Below are positions 12,423-26,543 of a stretch of DNA of 64,000 nucleotides, one piece after another (within the stretch, counting starts at the first letter, position 1; each line of letters starts with the position of its first letter). The notes beneath the pieces were generated by a model, which was not told where the DNA came from, searched no databases, and worked only from the letters and a program-made list of their open reading frames with translations. Position numbers and translations under genes: made by a program. This stretch comes from Parietaria judaica (lineage: Eukaryota > Streptophyta > Magnoliopsida > Rosales > Urticaceae), in the NCBI GenBank assembly GCA_954871525.1, contig OX940872.1, forward strand, positions 8,083,180 to 8,147,179, read 5' to 3'.

Positions 12423-14211
12423 ATGGCTGGGACTGGAGTTTTTTCAGAGATTCTGGATGGTGAAGTGTACAAGTACTATGTAGATGGAGAGTGGAAGAAA
12501 TGTAGTTCCGGCAAAAGTGTTTCCATTATCAACCCAACCACTAGAAAGACTCAGTACAAGGTTCAAGGTAATTTGCTCACTTAATTACACTTATAATCAC
12601 TTAAACCACTTATTTATTTGCATGCTTATTTATATCTAATCATCTATGTGTGATTGTATAACTTTATGGTGAAAAAATAAATTTGTGGGTGTTGAAAAAA
12701 ATATGTTCTTTATATAAATACTTATGATCATGACCACTAATTCTCATGCATGCTAATGTATATGATTGCACCAAATAATTAAAAAAATTGAATTGTAAAA
12801 ATTGAAAATTTAATTATAAATGTAGGAGGAGGTGAGTATTTACAGTAGCTACTGATTTTTCAAGCATGGTGGTATACATGATTGTGTAGCAAGAAATTTA
12901 GGAAATTAAATTTGTGGGTGATTAAGAAAATAATATGTATGTGTAGCAAGAAATTAAAGAAATTAAATTTGTGGGTGTTTAAGAAAATAATATGTATGTG
13001 TAGCAAGAAATTTAAATATTAAAAAAAAAATGTATTTGACAGCATGTTCTCAAGAGGAAGTGAACAAGGTGATGGAAATAGCAAAAGCAGCACAGAAGCA
13101 ATGGGCAAAGACTCCTCTGTGGAAGAGGGCAGAGCTGCTTCACAAGGCTGCTGCTATTCTCAAGCAACACAAAGCCCCCATTGCTGAGTGCCTCGTCAAA
13201 GAGATCGCTAAGCCCGCCAAGGATTCCGTTACCGAGGTTTGATTGACGTCCATTTTCTCCTTAAAACGGAATTAGTGTTCTCCACTTGGAACGGGAAGAC
13301 GATGGGTGAACTTGCCCGTCCTGCCCTTGCCCTTGTGTTGGGCGCAGGCAGCCCTTGCTTGCAGTGGGCATCGACGGGTCTTGGGCACGAGCAACCGTGC
13401 CCACCGGCCTGGAGAACACTAATCAAAATTAGTCTTTCCTAATCATCATTAGGCCGCATAAAAGTTGACGTAGGTGTGACATCTAGTACACTACTTATCA
13501 TGTCATGTGCACTGGGAATTTGTGATTTATATATATATATATATAAAGAGAATGTGGAATTCTGATTTCATGTTCTCCAAATCAGGTATAATATGGAATT
13601 GGTGATTCTCTTTCCTTGTTAGTTATTTTGGAATTGGAATATCCGAATCGGAATTTAAACGGTCTTAATTTATAACTGAAAATTGGTTTTGTTAATTTTT
13701 GTTACGGGGTAAATTGTGTTTTAGTTGTACATTTGATTTCTTAAATTATTTGTCAAATAAGAAACGGAAGCTTGAAGTCTTAACGGAACGAATCCGAATA
13801 CCGATGAGGCTTGACACCCATATAACACTAAGTAAGAAATGGAGCTCATAATAGAGAGTAAGTTTAAGAGTTAAAAAACAATCCGAAAAAAAAAACGAAA
13901 GACTGGCAAAATCTAAAGTTCTCTCTCACTAATATATCATTCCGTATTTGACTTATTTTTAGAGTTATTTCTGACAAGATTTTTGTGTTTGAAATGAAGG
14001 TGGTGAGATCTGGAGATTTGGTGTCGTATTGTGCAGAAGAAGGGGTTAGGATTTTAGGAGAAGGCAAGTTCTTGGTCTCTGATAGCTTCCCTGGCAACGA
14101 AAGAACCAAGTATTGTCTCACTTCCAAGGTATTTTTCTTTCTTTATTTATTTATTTATTTATAAAAAAAGGTGTATCTTATTCTGTTTGTAAGTTGTAGC
14201 ATGATGACTTA

Positions 14212-14244
<33 letters not shown>

Positions 14245-14388
14245 GAATTGAGTGGACAAGGTTATGCTTTGTCTCTCTGCAAAATTAGTTTGGTCAGTGA
14301 CGCAATCAACACACAGAATCACGTGTAATAATCTTAACTGAACTTAATTAGTTTTACACGTCTGTTACAAATGACGTATATTAATAGA

Positions 14389-14427
<39 letters not shown>

Positions 14428-16789
14428 TGTGCTTGTCGTTATGAGCTTTTCACCTTATTCACAAATTTTGACATTTGGAATTACTTAGCCTCTAGTATTA
14501 CAAACTTGGTTTTCCGTTACCATGATTTTTCTCCGCTATAACTCGGGGCCGCTCACTTGAACGTAATGTATTGTAAATGATTGTAATCGTAACAAGTAAT
14601 ACTACTTATTACGATGTTTAGTTAGTCGTAATCAAAACTCCTAGAATTAGGATCGAACAATTACATTGAACCAAATGCCACTTTAGAGGTATATTATTAT
14701 ATTTGAGAGGTAGTCATAAGACTAGTGACTAATCTTAATTTTGCTATTCTTCACAGATTCCTCTTGGAGTAATTTTGGCCATCCCGCCCTTTAACTATCC
14801 CGTCAACCTCGCTGTCTCGAAAATTGCTCCTGCGTTGATCGCCGGAAACTCCCTCGTCCTCAAGCCTCCTACGCAGGTAACTGTCATGCCACAGACTTAG
14901 CTTCCTTGAGAAGCATACATACAAATCACACATATATACCACTATAGTGAAATTACATATAACAAAGATATATACATTACATACATATATTATATACCAA
15001 TCTAGTGAAATTATAATTAGATTGAATGTTCAATTAGTAATGTGGCTTCATTTGAATCCGTGAAGGGTGCGGTTTCTTGCCTCCACATGGTTCACTGCTT
15101 CCACTTGGCCGGATTTCCCAAAGGCCTTATCGGCTGTGTCACCGGGAAAGGCTCCGAGATCGGCGACTTCCTCACCATGCATCCGGGAGTCAATTGCATA
15201 AGGTACCACGTGATGACTCCGCAATCGAAATTCCGTTACTTCTTTTTTTTACTAATTCTGTAGTTCGTCCATAAACCTGTCCGCTTACCGTTACCGATGC
15301 CTGTGTTATCTTATTTTTCTTCATCAGCTTCACTGGCGGAGACACGGGCGTGGCGATCTCAAAGAAGGCGGGAATGATCCCTCTCCAAATGGAATTGGGA
15401 GGAAAAGACGCGTGCATCGTCCTTGAGGACGCCGATCTCGACCTCGTTGCAGCCAACATCATCAAAGGCGGCTTTTCCTACAGGTCAGCACAATTCCCGA
15501 CCAACACCGAAAACAATTTGACAGACAAATTTATACATCTCTAACGGAACCGCCTCTTAATTTCAGTGGTCAGAGGTGCACGGCGGTGAAGGTAGTCCTC
15601 GTGATGGAGTCGGTGGCGGACGCGCTGGTGGAGAAGGTGACGGCGCGCGTGGGGAAGCTCAGCGTGGGCCCTCCGGAGGAGGACTGCGACATCACTCCGG
15701 TGGTGTCGGAGTCGTCGGCGAACTTCATAGAGGGGCTGGTGAAGGACGCCGAGGAGAAGGGCGCTACGTTCTGCCAAAAGTACAAGCGGGAAGGCAACCT
15801 CATTTGGCCGCTTTTGCTCGACAACGTTCGGCCCGACATGAGGATCGCGTGGGAGGAGCCGTTCGGTCCCGTTGTGCCTGTCATCAGGATCGCCTCTCCC
15901 GAGGAAGGGATCCACCACTGCAATGCTAGCAATTTCGGACTCCAGGTACGTAGTGTATCACGGCGTTCCATCTCAAAACATATTGACAATCAATTAATGT
16001 TAAATAAAAATGTACGTGAGTAGGGTTGTGTCTTCACGAAGGACATCAACAAGGCTATCCTGATCGGCGATGCGATGGAGACGGGGACGGTTCAGATCAA
16101 CTCTGCCCCAGCCCGTGGACCCGATCATTTCCCGTTTCAGGTACGCTCTAACAGATTAATGCTCTTCATTTTCCTGTTTTCTAAATCTTATGTTAATGGT
16201 TGATTTTAGACCTTAATATTACGAAGCTAGAACCGAATTCTAGGGTTGTGTCATTTTTGGCCCGGTACCAATGTTTTGGACTTCCCAAAAATATCTGTTT
16301 TTATTGGCCGGCCCGGTTGTTGAAAATAGTTTTATTGATCCAAAATAGAAAGTGAAAAAAAAAACTTATTTTCTACACCGGTCATAAAATGATACAAAAC
16401 GGAAACAATATATTCAAATATTACCTACGACCTAAACTTCAAATAATACATGAAATGCGGATAAAAGGCTGAAAATAACAATTCAATCAATAAATAAACT
16501 ATCCCTTATAAGGAACCGGGCCAGGCCGGGACAAGTCCTTTGTTGCCTCACTCCCGTCCCGCAAAAGAAGTCCGGTTTTATGGACAAAACCGGGCCGCGA
16601 GATGTGACTTTCCCAGTAATGTTAGTTGAGGAATCAAGTTGAGTAATGAAAATGATGGTTTGGTGAAATGTGCAGGGCATAAAGGACAGTGGAATAGGGT
16701 CACAGGGGATCACAAACAGCATCAACATGATGACTAAGGTCAAGACCACCGTTATCAACTTGCCAACCCCTTCTTACACCATGGGTTAA
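12423..16789 (+). CDS. GAPN: NADP-dependent non-phosphorylating glyceraldehyde-3-phosphate dehydrogenase (ALDH11 family)
   Basis: This cytosolic aldehyde dehydrogenase oxidises glyceraldehyde 3-phosphate directly to 3-phosphoglycerate. It makes NADPH and bypasses phosphorylating GAPDH and PGK. Nine exons fit with GT-AG introns and an unbroken frame: 12423-12567, 13043-13236, 14000-14128, 14757-14876, 15066-15202, 15328-15483, 15567-15945, 16024-16140 and 16676-16789. They give 496 aa, the standard plant GAPN length. The general base Glu264 lies in MELGGKDAC, and the catalytic Cys298 in [17 protein letters not shown] with the oxyanion Asn, the NADP-binding KPPTQ and SFTGGDTG blocks, and [10 protein letters not shown] are all present, and the protein ends SYTMG. 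No disabling change is seen. Intron 1 holds a 57-bp tandem repeat, intron 2 a GC-rich inverted-repeat insertion, and intron 8 possible repeat sequence. Its downstream neighbour, an LRL bHLH, matches the Arabidopsis arrangement. Confidence 0.96.
12884..13015. repeat. 57-bp tandem repeat in GAPN intron 1
   Basis: Units starting GTGTAGCAAGAAATT begin at 12884, 12941 and 12998. The third is incomplete and ends about 25 bp before the exon 2 acceptor. Confidence 0.8.
13271..13423. mobile_element. Small GC-rich inverted-repeat element in GAPN intron 2
   Basis: A 153-bp segment is bounded by a perfect 14-bp inverted repeat (ATTAGTGTTCTCCA and its complement). It is strikingly GC-rich in an AT-rich intron and reads TGCCC/GGGCA-type motifs on both strands. 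This looks like a MITE-type insertion. I found no clear target duplication, so the superfamily is unknown. Confidence 0.5.
14212..14244 (+). repeat. (AACT)n microsatellite in GAPN intron 3
   Basis: About eight AACT tetranucleotide units in the intron after exon 3. A TA run of about 34 bp follows at 14391-14424 in the same intron. Confidence 0.9.
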
Positions 16790-18097
16790 CTTCATTAATT
16801 AGAGGATAATCACGAAATTAATTAGTGGTAATTAATGTGTGAGTGAACTCAGACACCTCAATAAAGTTGTGCTTTCTTTAGACCCAACAAGTCAATAAAG
16901 AGGATTCTCTTCAAAGCATCACCTATATCAAATCCTCTTCTTTACAAATTATAATAATAGTTTTAAGAAATATCTATTCAAATTTATTTTGAAAAATACT
17001 ATACAAATATTTCTAGAAATTTATAAAAGCATATAATAGACTTTGGGATAATTACAGCACAAGAACTTAAACTTTGGCCCACTGAGGCAACAAGGGTCCT
17101 ATGCGAAATTATGGTGAAAAAAAAAAAACTCAAATTCAATAAATGTAAAGCAAAATATTTTTATCCTAAATGAAATGTGTATCTTAAGCATGATATAGTA
17201 ACACTATGTTAAAAAATTGACCAATGTGCGTTAAAAAATGGACGAAAAAATATATCGATTCACATTTATTGAATTTGGGTAACCGCTATTTTTATTTACT
17301 TTAGACTCACGCCGCCTCAATTCGACTATCCCTGATTTAATTTTCTATTAGCCAATGCCCAATAGTAAAGGTTGCCTAGGCCCAAGTTTTGTAATGGTCA
17401 AAGATAAAAAGCAAACTGAAGGCCCAAGTTAAAAGCCCACTCGACGATTTAGTAACATTTTGGTGAGTTCAATCGCATAGAATGGTTTTTACATATAAAG
17501 AGAACTACATATAAAAATAACTATATAAAAAAAAGATGATATTATAATTTATATTTTTTTTTAATGTAAAACTAATACTCTGATATAGAAATTGGAAATT
17601 AAAAAGAAAATCTACTTGTAATGGCAAAATCAGATAATTTTTGTCAAATAATTAATTGGTAGCATTGGCTTGTTAGACACTAAAGAAATTCTTACATTGT
17701 AATGTACATCACTAATATAAGGAGTTTATAATAAAGTAAAATATACTATACAGCTTTCTTAAAGTATTAATTTATGCATTTTAACAAAGTCAGCAAGGTT
17801 AGTTTATTTCATTGTCCTACATTAGTTAAGCCAAACCCTAGAAAAATACTATTTAGTAAGAAAAATATCTAGCTTTCACAGTGACGTGTCTCAACTCTTA
17901 AACCTCCCCGAGTTCAGTTTTCCGTGAATCATAATTGAAAATCGGATTAGGACTCTAAATAATTCTCATACCTTTTCACTGTGCCGATTCTCTCGTCGTC
18001 GATTCTCTGCTGGATTGGTCGTCGTTCGATTTATAAATTACAATTGGTTTACGTAATCAAATAAATCTTTGAAGTATAGTGAAGTCTTGAACATTGA

Positions 18098-18190
18098 AAA
18101 TTTCAAACTTATTTTTGTTTTTACAGCGTCTTTGGGCGATTCGAAATTTCAAACTTATTTTAGTTTTTACAGCGTCTTTGGGCAACTTGA
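18098..18190. repeat. 46-bp tandem duplication
   Basis: The unit containing TTTCAAACTT and ACAGCGTCTTTGGGC occurs twice, 46 bp apart. The copies are nearly identical. Confidence 0.8.
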
Positions 18191-19105
18191 ACTCAAGACT
18201 TGTTGTATCTTGTGGTATTCTAGCGTGCAGATGTCCAAGACGTTTAGAATAATTATACGAAAATGTATTTGATAGGTGATAACCTAGCTAGCTACATCGT
18301 CTTCAAACCCGAACAATATTTTAAAGAGTGATTACCATCAACTGTTTTTGGCTATATATAATTAAATTACAAGCCGTCTAACCATTACTATACTATAATT
18401 ACGGCAAAAACCACTTAAGCCCACCCATTATTTTCCAAATGCTTTTCCATGGATTAGTTCGAAGTTGAGAATAAAAAGCTTTTTCTTATCCAAATCCAAA
18501 TCCCAAAATACCTTCTGTTATCACCTAATCCATCATAATTTGACTCAACCTTCTTGACCCACTCGCATATTTTATACTAATCAACTAGTTTTAAACTTTA
18601 ATTGTCTCACTTTAATTAAGTTGTGTTCTTCTTCTCTTTTCTTTCTCACAAGAGTTAAGTACATGGTTGTTGTGGGTCCATATATATAAGATTAATGTAT
18701 ATCCAAATTATTGTTCATGTCCTTTTGTTCTGTCTTTTTCTTTTGTTGAAAAGTAAAAAGAAAATATGCAATAATGTTTACTTCAATAATCCTTGATTAC
18801 CAAATGATAAAGAGCCATTAGCTTTTAGATGGACTTTTTCTTGTACTTGTCATTTTGACATATAAAATGTGCCTAATTAACTGATTTCCTCTTGATTAAG
18901 AAATTTTGTGCTCAAGAATATTGGGTCATTAACAATTTCTCATTGGGGCTCACAGGGTTGGTACTTTTATTTGTGGAATATGCTCTTTTGGTACTGTAAA
19001 TATATATATAGTATATAGTTATCAACTTCATTCTCTTTACTTAGAGTTCAAATATATTAAACATATATACCCAAGAGTTGACCTCAATATAAAATTCAAA
19101 ATGAT

Positions 19106-19210
<105 letters not shown>

Positions 19211-22200
19211 AGGTACAGAACTATTGTAGTTAGTCTTTCCTTTGATGTAAAGTAATACAATAAAGGTGTTAGTGTCTCAATAGTTTGTTTTATTCAGGTA
19301 AACCTAACTAATTAATTATCTTTTATCTAATTCCTTGATTTGAGTAGAGTAGAGCCTTATAATGACCTAAAACCTTATAGGAAAATTGCTCCATAAGTAC
19401 TCAAGCTTATGCAAATATGTGCGGCATAATTCGAAACTTTTAATTATGCAGAATAAATACTCAAGATTGTGAAATTTGCGGCAAAATCTTAAACTTTAAT
19501 TGATTTCATCTCACGTCTCTACGTTAATATTGATTTATTACATGGGCACAACTCAAATTAACACTTTTTTTTATAGCATTTCTCATATTAAAGACTTCCA
19601 TATAAAGTATCCACTAAACATTAACAGATACATATATGAAATATCAATTATATACGCAAATTTCACGGCCTTTAGATACTTATTCCACAAATTGAAAGAC
19701 AGGGATTATGCCGCACAATTTTAAATAAGAATTGGGCACTCTTTTTTTTTTTGTGCAATATATTTATTTATGGTATTTAATGATATATTGCTAGTGGCTA
19801 GCTTATTTATTAATCTCTGAGATATCTATGGAAAACTACAATATTATCATAGGCTTCAATTCTCAATTAATTTCTTCATAATTGAAGTCTCTGAAGTTGA
19901 TCCTATCTTAATATGTATAACCCTATAATAGATGATGTTGATGTAATTATTTTTATTCCAACACTATAAAGTGAAAGTTCTGTCTACGTAACGTACGTAA
20001 ACGTAGCAAACACTGTATATTCTCATGCAGGACCTCATTAAAAGATCAAATATCACTTAATTAGGTTTAGCTTCTTAATGATTGTATACTTGATCATAGA
20101 CATTCTCTTACTCTCTCTCTCTCTTTTTAAACAAAATGCAAACATGCTCGCACGTCGAATATTTTGGCCCGGAAAAGGGTTAAATGTTGAAACCTTATTG
20201 GTTCAAAAGAGAAGAAAATAATTAGAATAATTATGATCTTAAAATAAAGTTACAAATATACCTACAAATAATAGGATTTGAAATCTTGATACCCAAATCT
20301 AATATATTCCTCGCATCTGCCAACTCAAAGTTGGCGTGGAATTATTTTTCTGATGATTGATTGATTTAAGAGAATTGATATTTAGATATATCTAAAGAAA
20401 GAAAGTATGTGCTTGGTCATTTGTTTATATATAAACATAAGAAGGAAAATTAAAATCATATTAGTTTTTGTATCTTATTGGGTATTAATATTGTAATATC
20501 CAAAAATTTACATATCTGAAATAAATTCTTGAGTTTCATGAAATACCATGTATAGTTACAATCTATAGAAGAGAAAAAAAAAAAAATTGAAAAAGTCCTT
20601 GTATGATTTATTTCACAAACAGTATTAATATATATTGAGAAAAGAAAAATCCCTCCATATAAGAGTGAGACATAATTATAATTTTTCCTATGAGAGTTGA
20701 AATAAGAGATACAAGAATCATTGAAAGAATTTGTGTAATATGACTATATGAAGTTCAATAATATGATTCTTGCAAATTAGTATAAATAATTATAATAACC
20801 TTAATTAGATGAGACGTGGCACAGCTGTCTTTCATATATCTTGGAAGAAAACTTTATATTATATAGTAAATTTGAAAACCCTATATTCTAAGTTAATTAG
20901 CTAAACATATTCATTTCTAGAAATATTTGCAACTCTAGAGCTATATATAGTAATTAATACAAATATATATATATATATACATATAAATATATGTGTGTGT
21001 GTTGTGCTAGCTTTTACTAAATACATAAAACACAATATATGGCTTAGCTAGATAAGTTCTGTCCCACAAGAAACACTCTAAGAATTAAACTATACCACTA
21101 ATAGATTAATGCCAGTGTAGGTGAAGACTATACCTTTATAGTTAATCGATTATATTAATTTTTGCTAATGTTTGGTGTCATGACCTAAGAGATATATAAG
21201 TATCCTTTGGAAATTGGAATTATTGTAATAATTGGTTCAAAGACAACGACATATACCTATATCTAATTTCGTGCTTGTCAATTTTATAATGAGTTCTGAA
21301 GAAAAGAGCTATATACGATAAATGATATGATTGGATGCTCCTTATTAATTAAGGTACAAAATATAAGAATAAAATCACAAGAAATGTCTTATACTGTTAT
21401 AGCTAAATAGAAATGAAAGCCAATAATAAAGAACATCTGAATAATAATAATTAAAAAAAGTTTGTCAATAAATAGTCTTAAATGGATCTTCTAAACCCGC
21501 TCCACCCCACACATCAAAATAGACAGGGTCAAGCCCGTCCACGGGCTAGGTGGGCCTAATGACTTGTGGGCGGGGCCTGCCTCGATCCAGTTCACTTGAC
21601 ACATCTATTACAGATAATATCATTATATTATATTTAAAAATAAAAAATAAGCCTTTAGTAATACTGCTGCTGAAAGCATAATTGCGTAAAATATATTTAC
21701 TTATGTAAATATATCATCCTTTTTTTTTCGTTTACATATTGATCTCTAAATCCGAGTCTCATTTTCTACACACATCCCATAAACTAATTTAAAAACCTAA
21801 TTCATTTCCAAGATCATCCAATATTCGTTTCCTAGTATATATATCTAGTCGATTTATATTGTTCGAACATACTTAGATAAATATTTGTCTAATACACTGG
21901 TCATAGAATGAGTACTAGAGCTTATATAATTTATAACTTATAACCATAAATTCATTTTTTAATTATTTTTTTTATTGGTGACTTTGTACACACATCGGCT
22001 TGTTTTAAGGAACTATATAATTGAAATCTTCCACGTCAAAATAGTATATTATTTGTCTTCTTTACATACAATATGTACGTCATGAGTATATATATATATA
22101 CATATATATTAGAAATAAAACTATGTCTGATGTCTCCATCCTTAATACATATTAGAAATTGCTTGGATAGCAAAATACAGTTGTTTTTATTAAATTCGTA

Positions 22201-23885
22201 CAATATGATTTGAAGAAATGTTATTTATATAAATTAATTTATTAACCGTGTATGCTGATGATATATGCGTTTCTTTCGGGCTCGATATGTAGATATGTTA
22301 AAATAAAAATGTTAAAAATATTCCATTAGGTGATTACGATGATTTTCTAGGGACAATCTCCAACAACAGATCGATATTTATGACTTAGAATATGTCCCCA
22401 TGTGCTTTTATTTCTCGAAAACATGTATATATATACAACTTTATCCAATTGGTCAGCGCATGCATACACATATATTATTTACACATTTGAACAGTATAAA
22501 TGTGTGTGTTTAAAATGACCAAGAGAAAAAAATAATACAAAATCACATAAATATCAAGAAGAAATAAGAGATCAAAAGAAAAACCTAACGTAATGTATAT
22601 TTCATGAAATATGAATTGTCAATTGTTCGATTTCATTTTCATTCTTGCAAAACGGTAAATCATTGTAAACAATTGGGAAGTATCTTTATAACATTCAAAA
22701 TTTTGCTCACGCCGAATCCCGTAATGCAAAACTCAAAAAAATGCTAAACTTCATTCGATAATGACCCAATACAAGATGAGTGATATCATATCACGAAAAA
22801 AGCATAATTTACGCGTAGGAACCGTTATTAATTTGTTGAATATTCTCGCAACATTCAAGTAAGAGAGTCGTATTTACAATTATTTGCTCAAAAATGAATT
22901 CCATCATTCACGAAGATAACACAACCGCATAACGATAAAAGTCGATGTCAAAATATAATTGGACACCGGCCCCAAAAAATCTCACATATTCGGGCAACAG
23001 AAACCCGACCATGTAGCACGAAACCATAAGAGCTTAAATACATATTTTTAAGCACACTGCAATTGAAATATGTCATTTACAGGGCAAGAATTAAATAATA
23101 TGCGTAGTAGAAAACATTACAGCATGAAAAATGGCATTTATTTCACTCCACTTATGCATATATTTATTTGCTAATTAATTGAAGACAGGCTTCTCGGAAA
23201 CTTCAAGAGAAAAATCATTGATGTAGATCAAGCATGTTCGTCAACTTCTATTGTGTACAAATTGATGATCATATAGAAGAATTTCAACTTCTAGTATTTA
23301 ATTAATTTATCTGAGATTCTTTACCAAAATTACTATAAATACATTAATATATATATAGAATACAAACAAAGTATAATTTTCAATGATACAATGAACATGG
23401 GTTTCTAACAACTGAGATCGCATCCCCGAGTGAGATAGGGCTTGAGAATGACAACGTATTAATTGCATTAATTAAATAATTTAATTATTATTTAATCATT
23501 ACCTAGATCTCGACGTATCATTTTGACATTAATTTAATTTAATTAATTAAATGTGCACATAAGAAGAGTTCGGACACGACACGAGTGGTTTAAATTCCGT
23601 AGGGTAATTAAAAATCATATAGCATTAGCCTATTAGGTATGGAAAATTCTTCTCATCTACTCACTGTACGCAAAATCTTGAACATGTAGAACATGATAAT
23701 ATTAGCTATATATATTTTTCTATTTTTATTTTACAACTGGAAGTGATATATTATTTATTTTGTTTTACTTATTTGAGCAGAATAAAATCTATTAAAAATA
23801 CTTGACAAAGTTTACACATTATACATATATATATATATGTATATATTAAGTTATTACCATTTAAGTCATTAGTTTATACTTTATA

Positions 23886-24189
23886 GGGTAATTAGCGGCA
23901 TAAGTGGCTAATGTTTTTGAATTTCCTTAGGCATGATGCCAATGATCAAAAACGACGGCAAAAGTCCCCAATGTGCACTAATCACTCTAATCACAAAATT
24001 CCATCTAACTAATTGGATGATTGTTAGTCAAATGATGATGTGGCAGTGTTGACTGACACGCGGACATCTACGTGGCACACCATGTCGTCTTTTTTATAAA
24101 AAAAAATTGCCACGTCTTTTTTATTTTATTTTATTTTTAATTTTTTTACGGGGACTACTTATTTTCTCACCCTCTCCCACGTTGCCACG

Positions 24190-24251
<62 letters not shown>

Positions 24252-24954
24252 AGCTGTCCCACATGTCATCCAAATAAGTAATCAAAATATTTTGTATTTG
24301 TATTTTGGAACCATGACCAAACCCAGATAAACAAAGCACTAAAATACTACATCAAAGGTATTTGTTGTCAAAATGTAATGGATATAACAATTTAAATAAC
24401 AAACATATCCATTAATATGTGAAATATCTTTTCGATTATTATCCGTCATTTTTCGGGTAGTGGTTGAAAATACTACTAAAGTTGTAAATAGTATCCTACT
24501 TATAAGTTTATTTTCGGTTAGTTGTTGAAAATACTACTAAAGTTGTAAATATTATCCTACATATAAGTTTATTTTCGGGTAGTTGCTGAAAATACTACTA
24601 AAATTGTAAATATTATCCTACTTAAGAGTTTTAAATACTTACATCTTATGATAATTTAATAAAGTAAAATAAATATGAAATAAATTTATGTATTTATTAA
24701 CAATATCACGACTAATTAAATAATGATGTGGAAACAAATTAAAAATTAAAAATGTCGTGGCATGCCATGTGGTTGTCCACGTGGCGGTCAACACTGCCAC
24801 ATCAGTAGTTGACTAACATCCATCCAATTAGTTGGATGAAATTTTGTGATTAGAGTGATTAGTGCACATTGGGGACTTTTGCCGTCGTTTTTAGACATTG
24901 GCATCATGCCTAAGGAAATTCGAAAACCTTGACCACTTATGCCGCTAATTACCC
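23886..24954. mobile_element. Non-autonomous Mutator-like (MULE) element, copy 2
   Basis: It has the same termini as the element at 3533-5055 and high similarity through the left arm and the 61-bp repeats. The flanking 9-bp sequences TACTTTATA (23877-23885) and TACTCTATA (24955-24963) match at 8 of 9 positions. Compared with copy 1 it lacks about 490 bp of the central and right region (copy 1 about 4336-4824), joined at AATAATGATGTGG. It has no coding capacity. It also carries an expanded TC run at 24195-24248 where copy 1 has only a short interrupted one. Confidence 0.85.
24454..24636. repeat. 61-bp tandem repeat, three copies, inside MULE copy 2
   Basis: Copies start at 24454, 24515 and 24576, equivalent to 4071-4253 in copy 1. 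The identical copy number suggests the array was present before the two elements separated. Confidence 0.8.
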
Positions 24955-25139
24955 TACTCTATATATTAAGTTAACACTTCATTAAGAGTTTGGGTGTAAA
25001 TTTAGAAAAAGAAATCATTAAAACTGATGTATGATTCATGATTGTTACTATATGTTTATTTATATCATTAATGTATATAATGTGTCCATTTAAATTAAAG
25101 TTTTGAATATAAACATTACACTGTCTTGATGCCGAAAAA

Positions 25140-26180
25140 TAGATCAAACATTGTAGCGACTCATGTCGTGATATTAGGCCGGGCCCATCGCCATTTGTAG
25201 ACTTTCTTGGGCTAGAGGCTTGATTCATTGTTCTTGTGGAGTTTAGCGGATCGGACCCTCCGTTAACCGTCAGACAGTCCTCCGACGTATTACTACAAAG
25301 TCTTAGAGCTGAAAAGACTAAGGATATAAATCGGTGACTGTGGAGAGCCGGAACCTCCGTAGGACGGGTCGTCGATCAGGCTCTAGCGAATCCAATAGAT
25401 CGGACCCTCCGCTTACCGTCGGTCTGGGATCCGGTCATCCGATATGTTATCACAAAGTCTTAGAACGAAAAAGACTCAGGATATAAATCAGTTACCGCTG
25501 AGAACCGGAACCTCCGTGGGGAAAATTGAGGCTTGACCCGAGAGGTGATGATATATGATGTCGCACCTCCTCACATATATCGAGGTTGCATATGTACCCG
25601 TTTTACCATGATCGGGCATCAAATAGTTCAAAGTGGGAGTTGAGGGAAACGGACCTGAGCTTGCTTGGGCAACCCAGGAGCTGATAGCAGAGACGAGGGT
25701 CAGTCGATGTTCGGGCCTTCCTTTGGCGCCTCCTCTCAAGTTAGTTTCTCTGCCTTAGGGAGCCGGCCGTCGGGGATCTTCCAACGCCTTTTATCTAAGT
25801 AGCTCCTCTACTCTGACGTTAGTCGGATATTGAAACCGGAATATATATAAGAGCGAGAAAACAGAGTTGTATAGTTGTAGAGAGCATTTGAATGAGTTAG
25901 TGTTTAATTGAAATGAAGCTCCTATATATTAGGGTCCGGAGACCTCAATATAAATAAAACTAACCTTTTTAATCCATCAACACCCTGACAGGGTGCGTCG
26001 CACCCGGATAGGGGGCGTCACGGCTCGTGCGCGCCCCGACAGGAGGTGTTAGGGCGATCAAAGATACCGTTACGGTGCTCGAACAACGATGAAGCCTCTG
26101 ACTCTATCTATCCTTGTTAGATCACGTAGATTCGGAGAGAACGACGGAGCAAGAATGGCTGGCGCGTTTCATTATCCAAT
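25140..26180 (+). mobile_element. GC-richer repetitive block, possible LTR-type element
   Basis: A compositional island contains two diverged ~149-bp direct repeats (25249-25397 and 25398 onward) that share GATCGGACCCTCCG and CGGAACCTCCGT. A TATA-like ATATATATAAGAG lies near 25842, and a GC-rich stretch with CACCC/GGGTG motifs at 25980-26060. The layout suggests an LTR or a LARD/TRIM-like remnant. I see no coding sequence, terminal repeat or target duplication. Confidence 0.35.
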
Positions 26181-26543
26181 TTTTATTTTGATAATAATTT
26201 TGTTTTACTTCTTGTTTTTGAAATATGAACCTTCGGGAGTGTTTTTGGGCCGGGATTGATTGAGGAAAAATCAAAATCGCCCTTATTACCGTGTATAAGA
26301 GTACTCTTTATAAAACATTTACAATTATGAAATAATTTAAACATCATTACGATTTGTAAGATGAATATTCCTACGTGTTGAATTTTTAACTCATTAATCG
26401 CAATATAAACTGTTTCCAATTGTTATTTTGTTTTAGTAAAATGATGCCACTTTATGATAGGCCTTGAAGTCTATATTTTGATAAAATAGAGGGGTATACA
26501 TATAGTATCATATGTTTAATATAATGCTTAAATGAGAGACGTA

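Noticed and set aside
15541..15989. Several 115-145-codon frames on both strands over GAPN exon 7
   Set aside because: They shadow the GC-rich exon 7, whose own frame encodes the conserved catalytic region.
16240..16620. Possible hAT-like insertion in GAPN intron 8 with GGCCCGGT-type motifs at both ends
   Set aside because: I could not find matching terminal repeats or an 8-bp duplication, so it is left as unassigned intron sequence.
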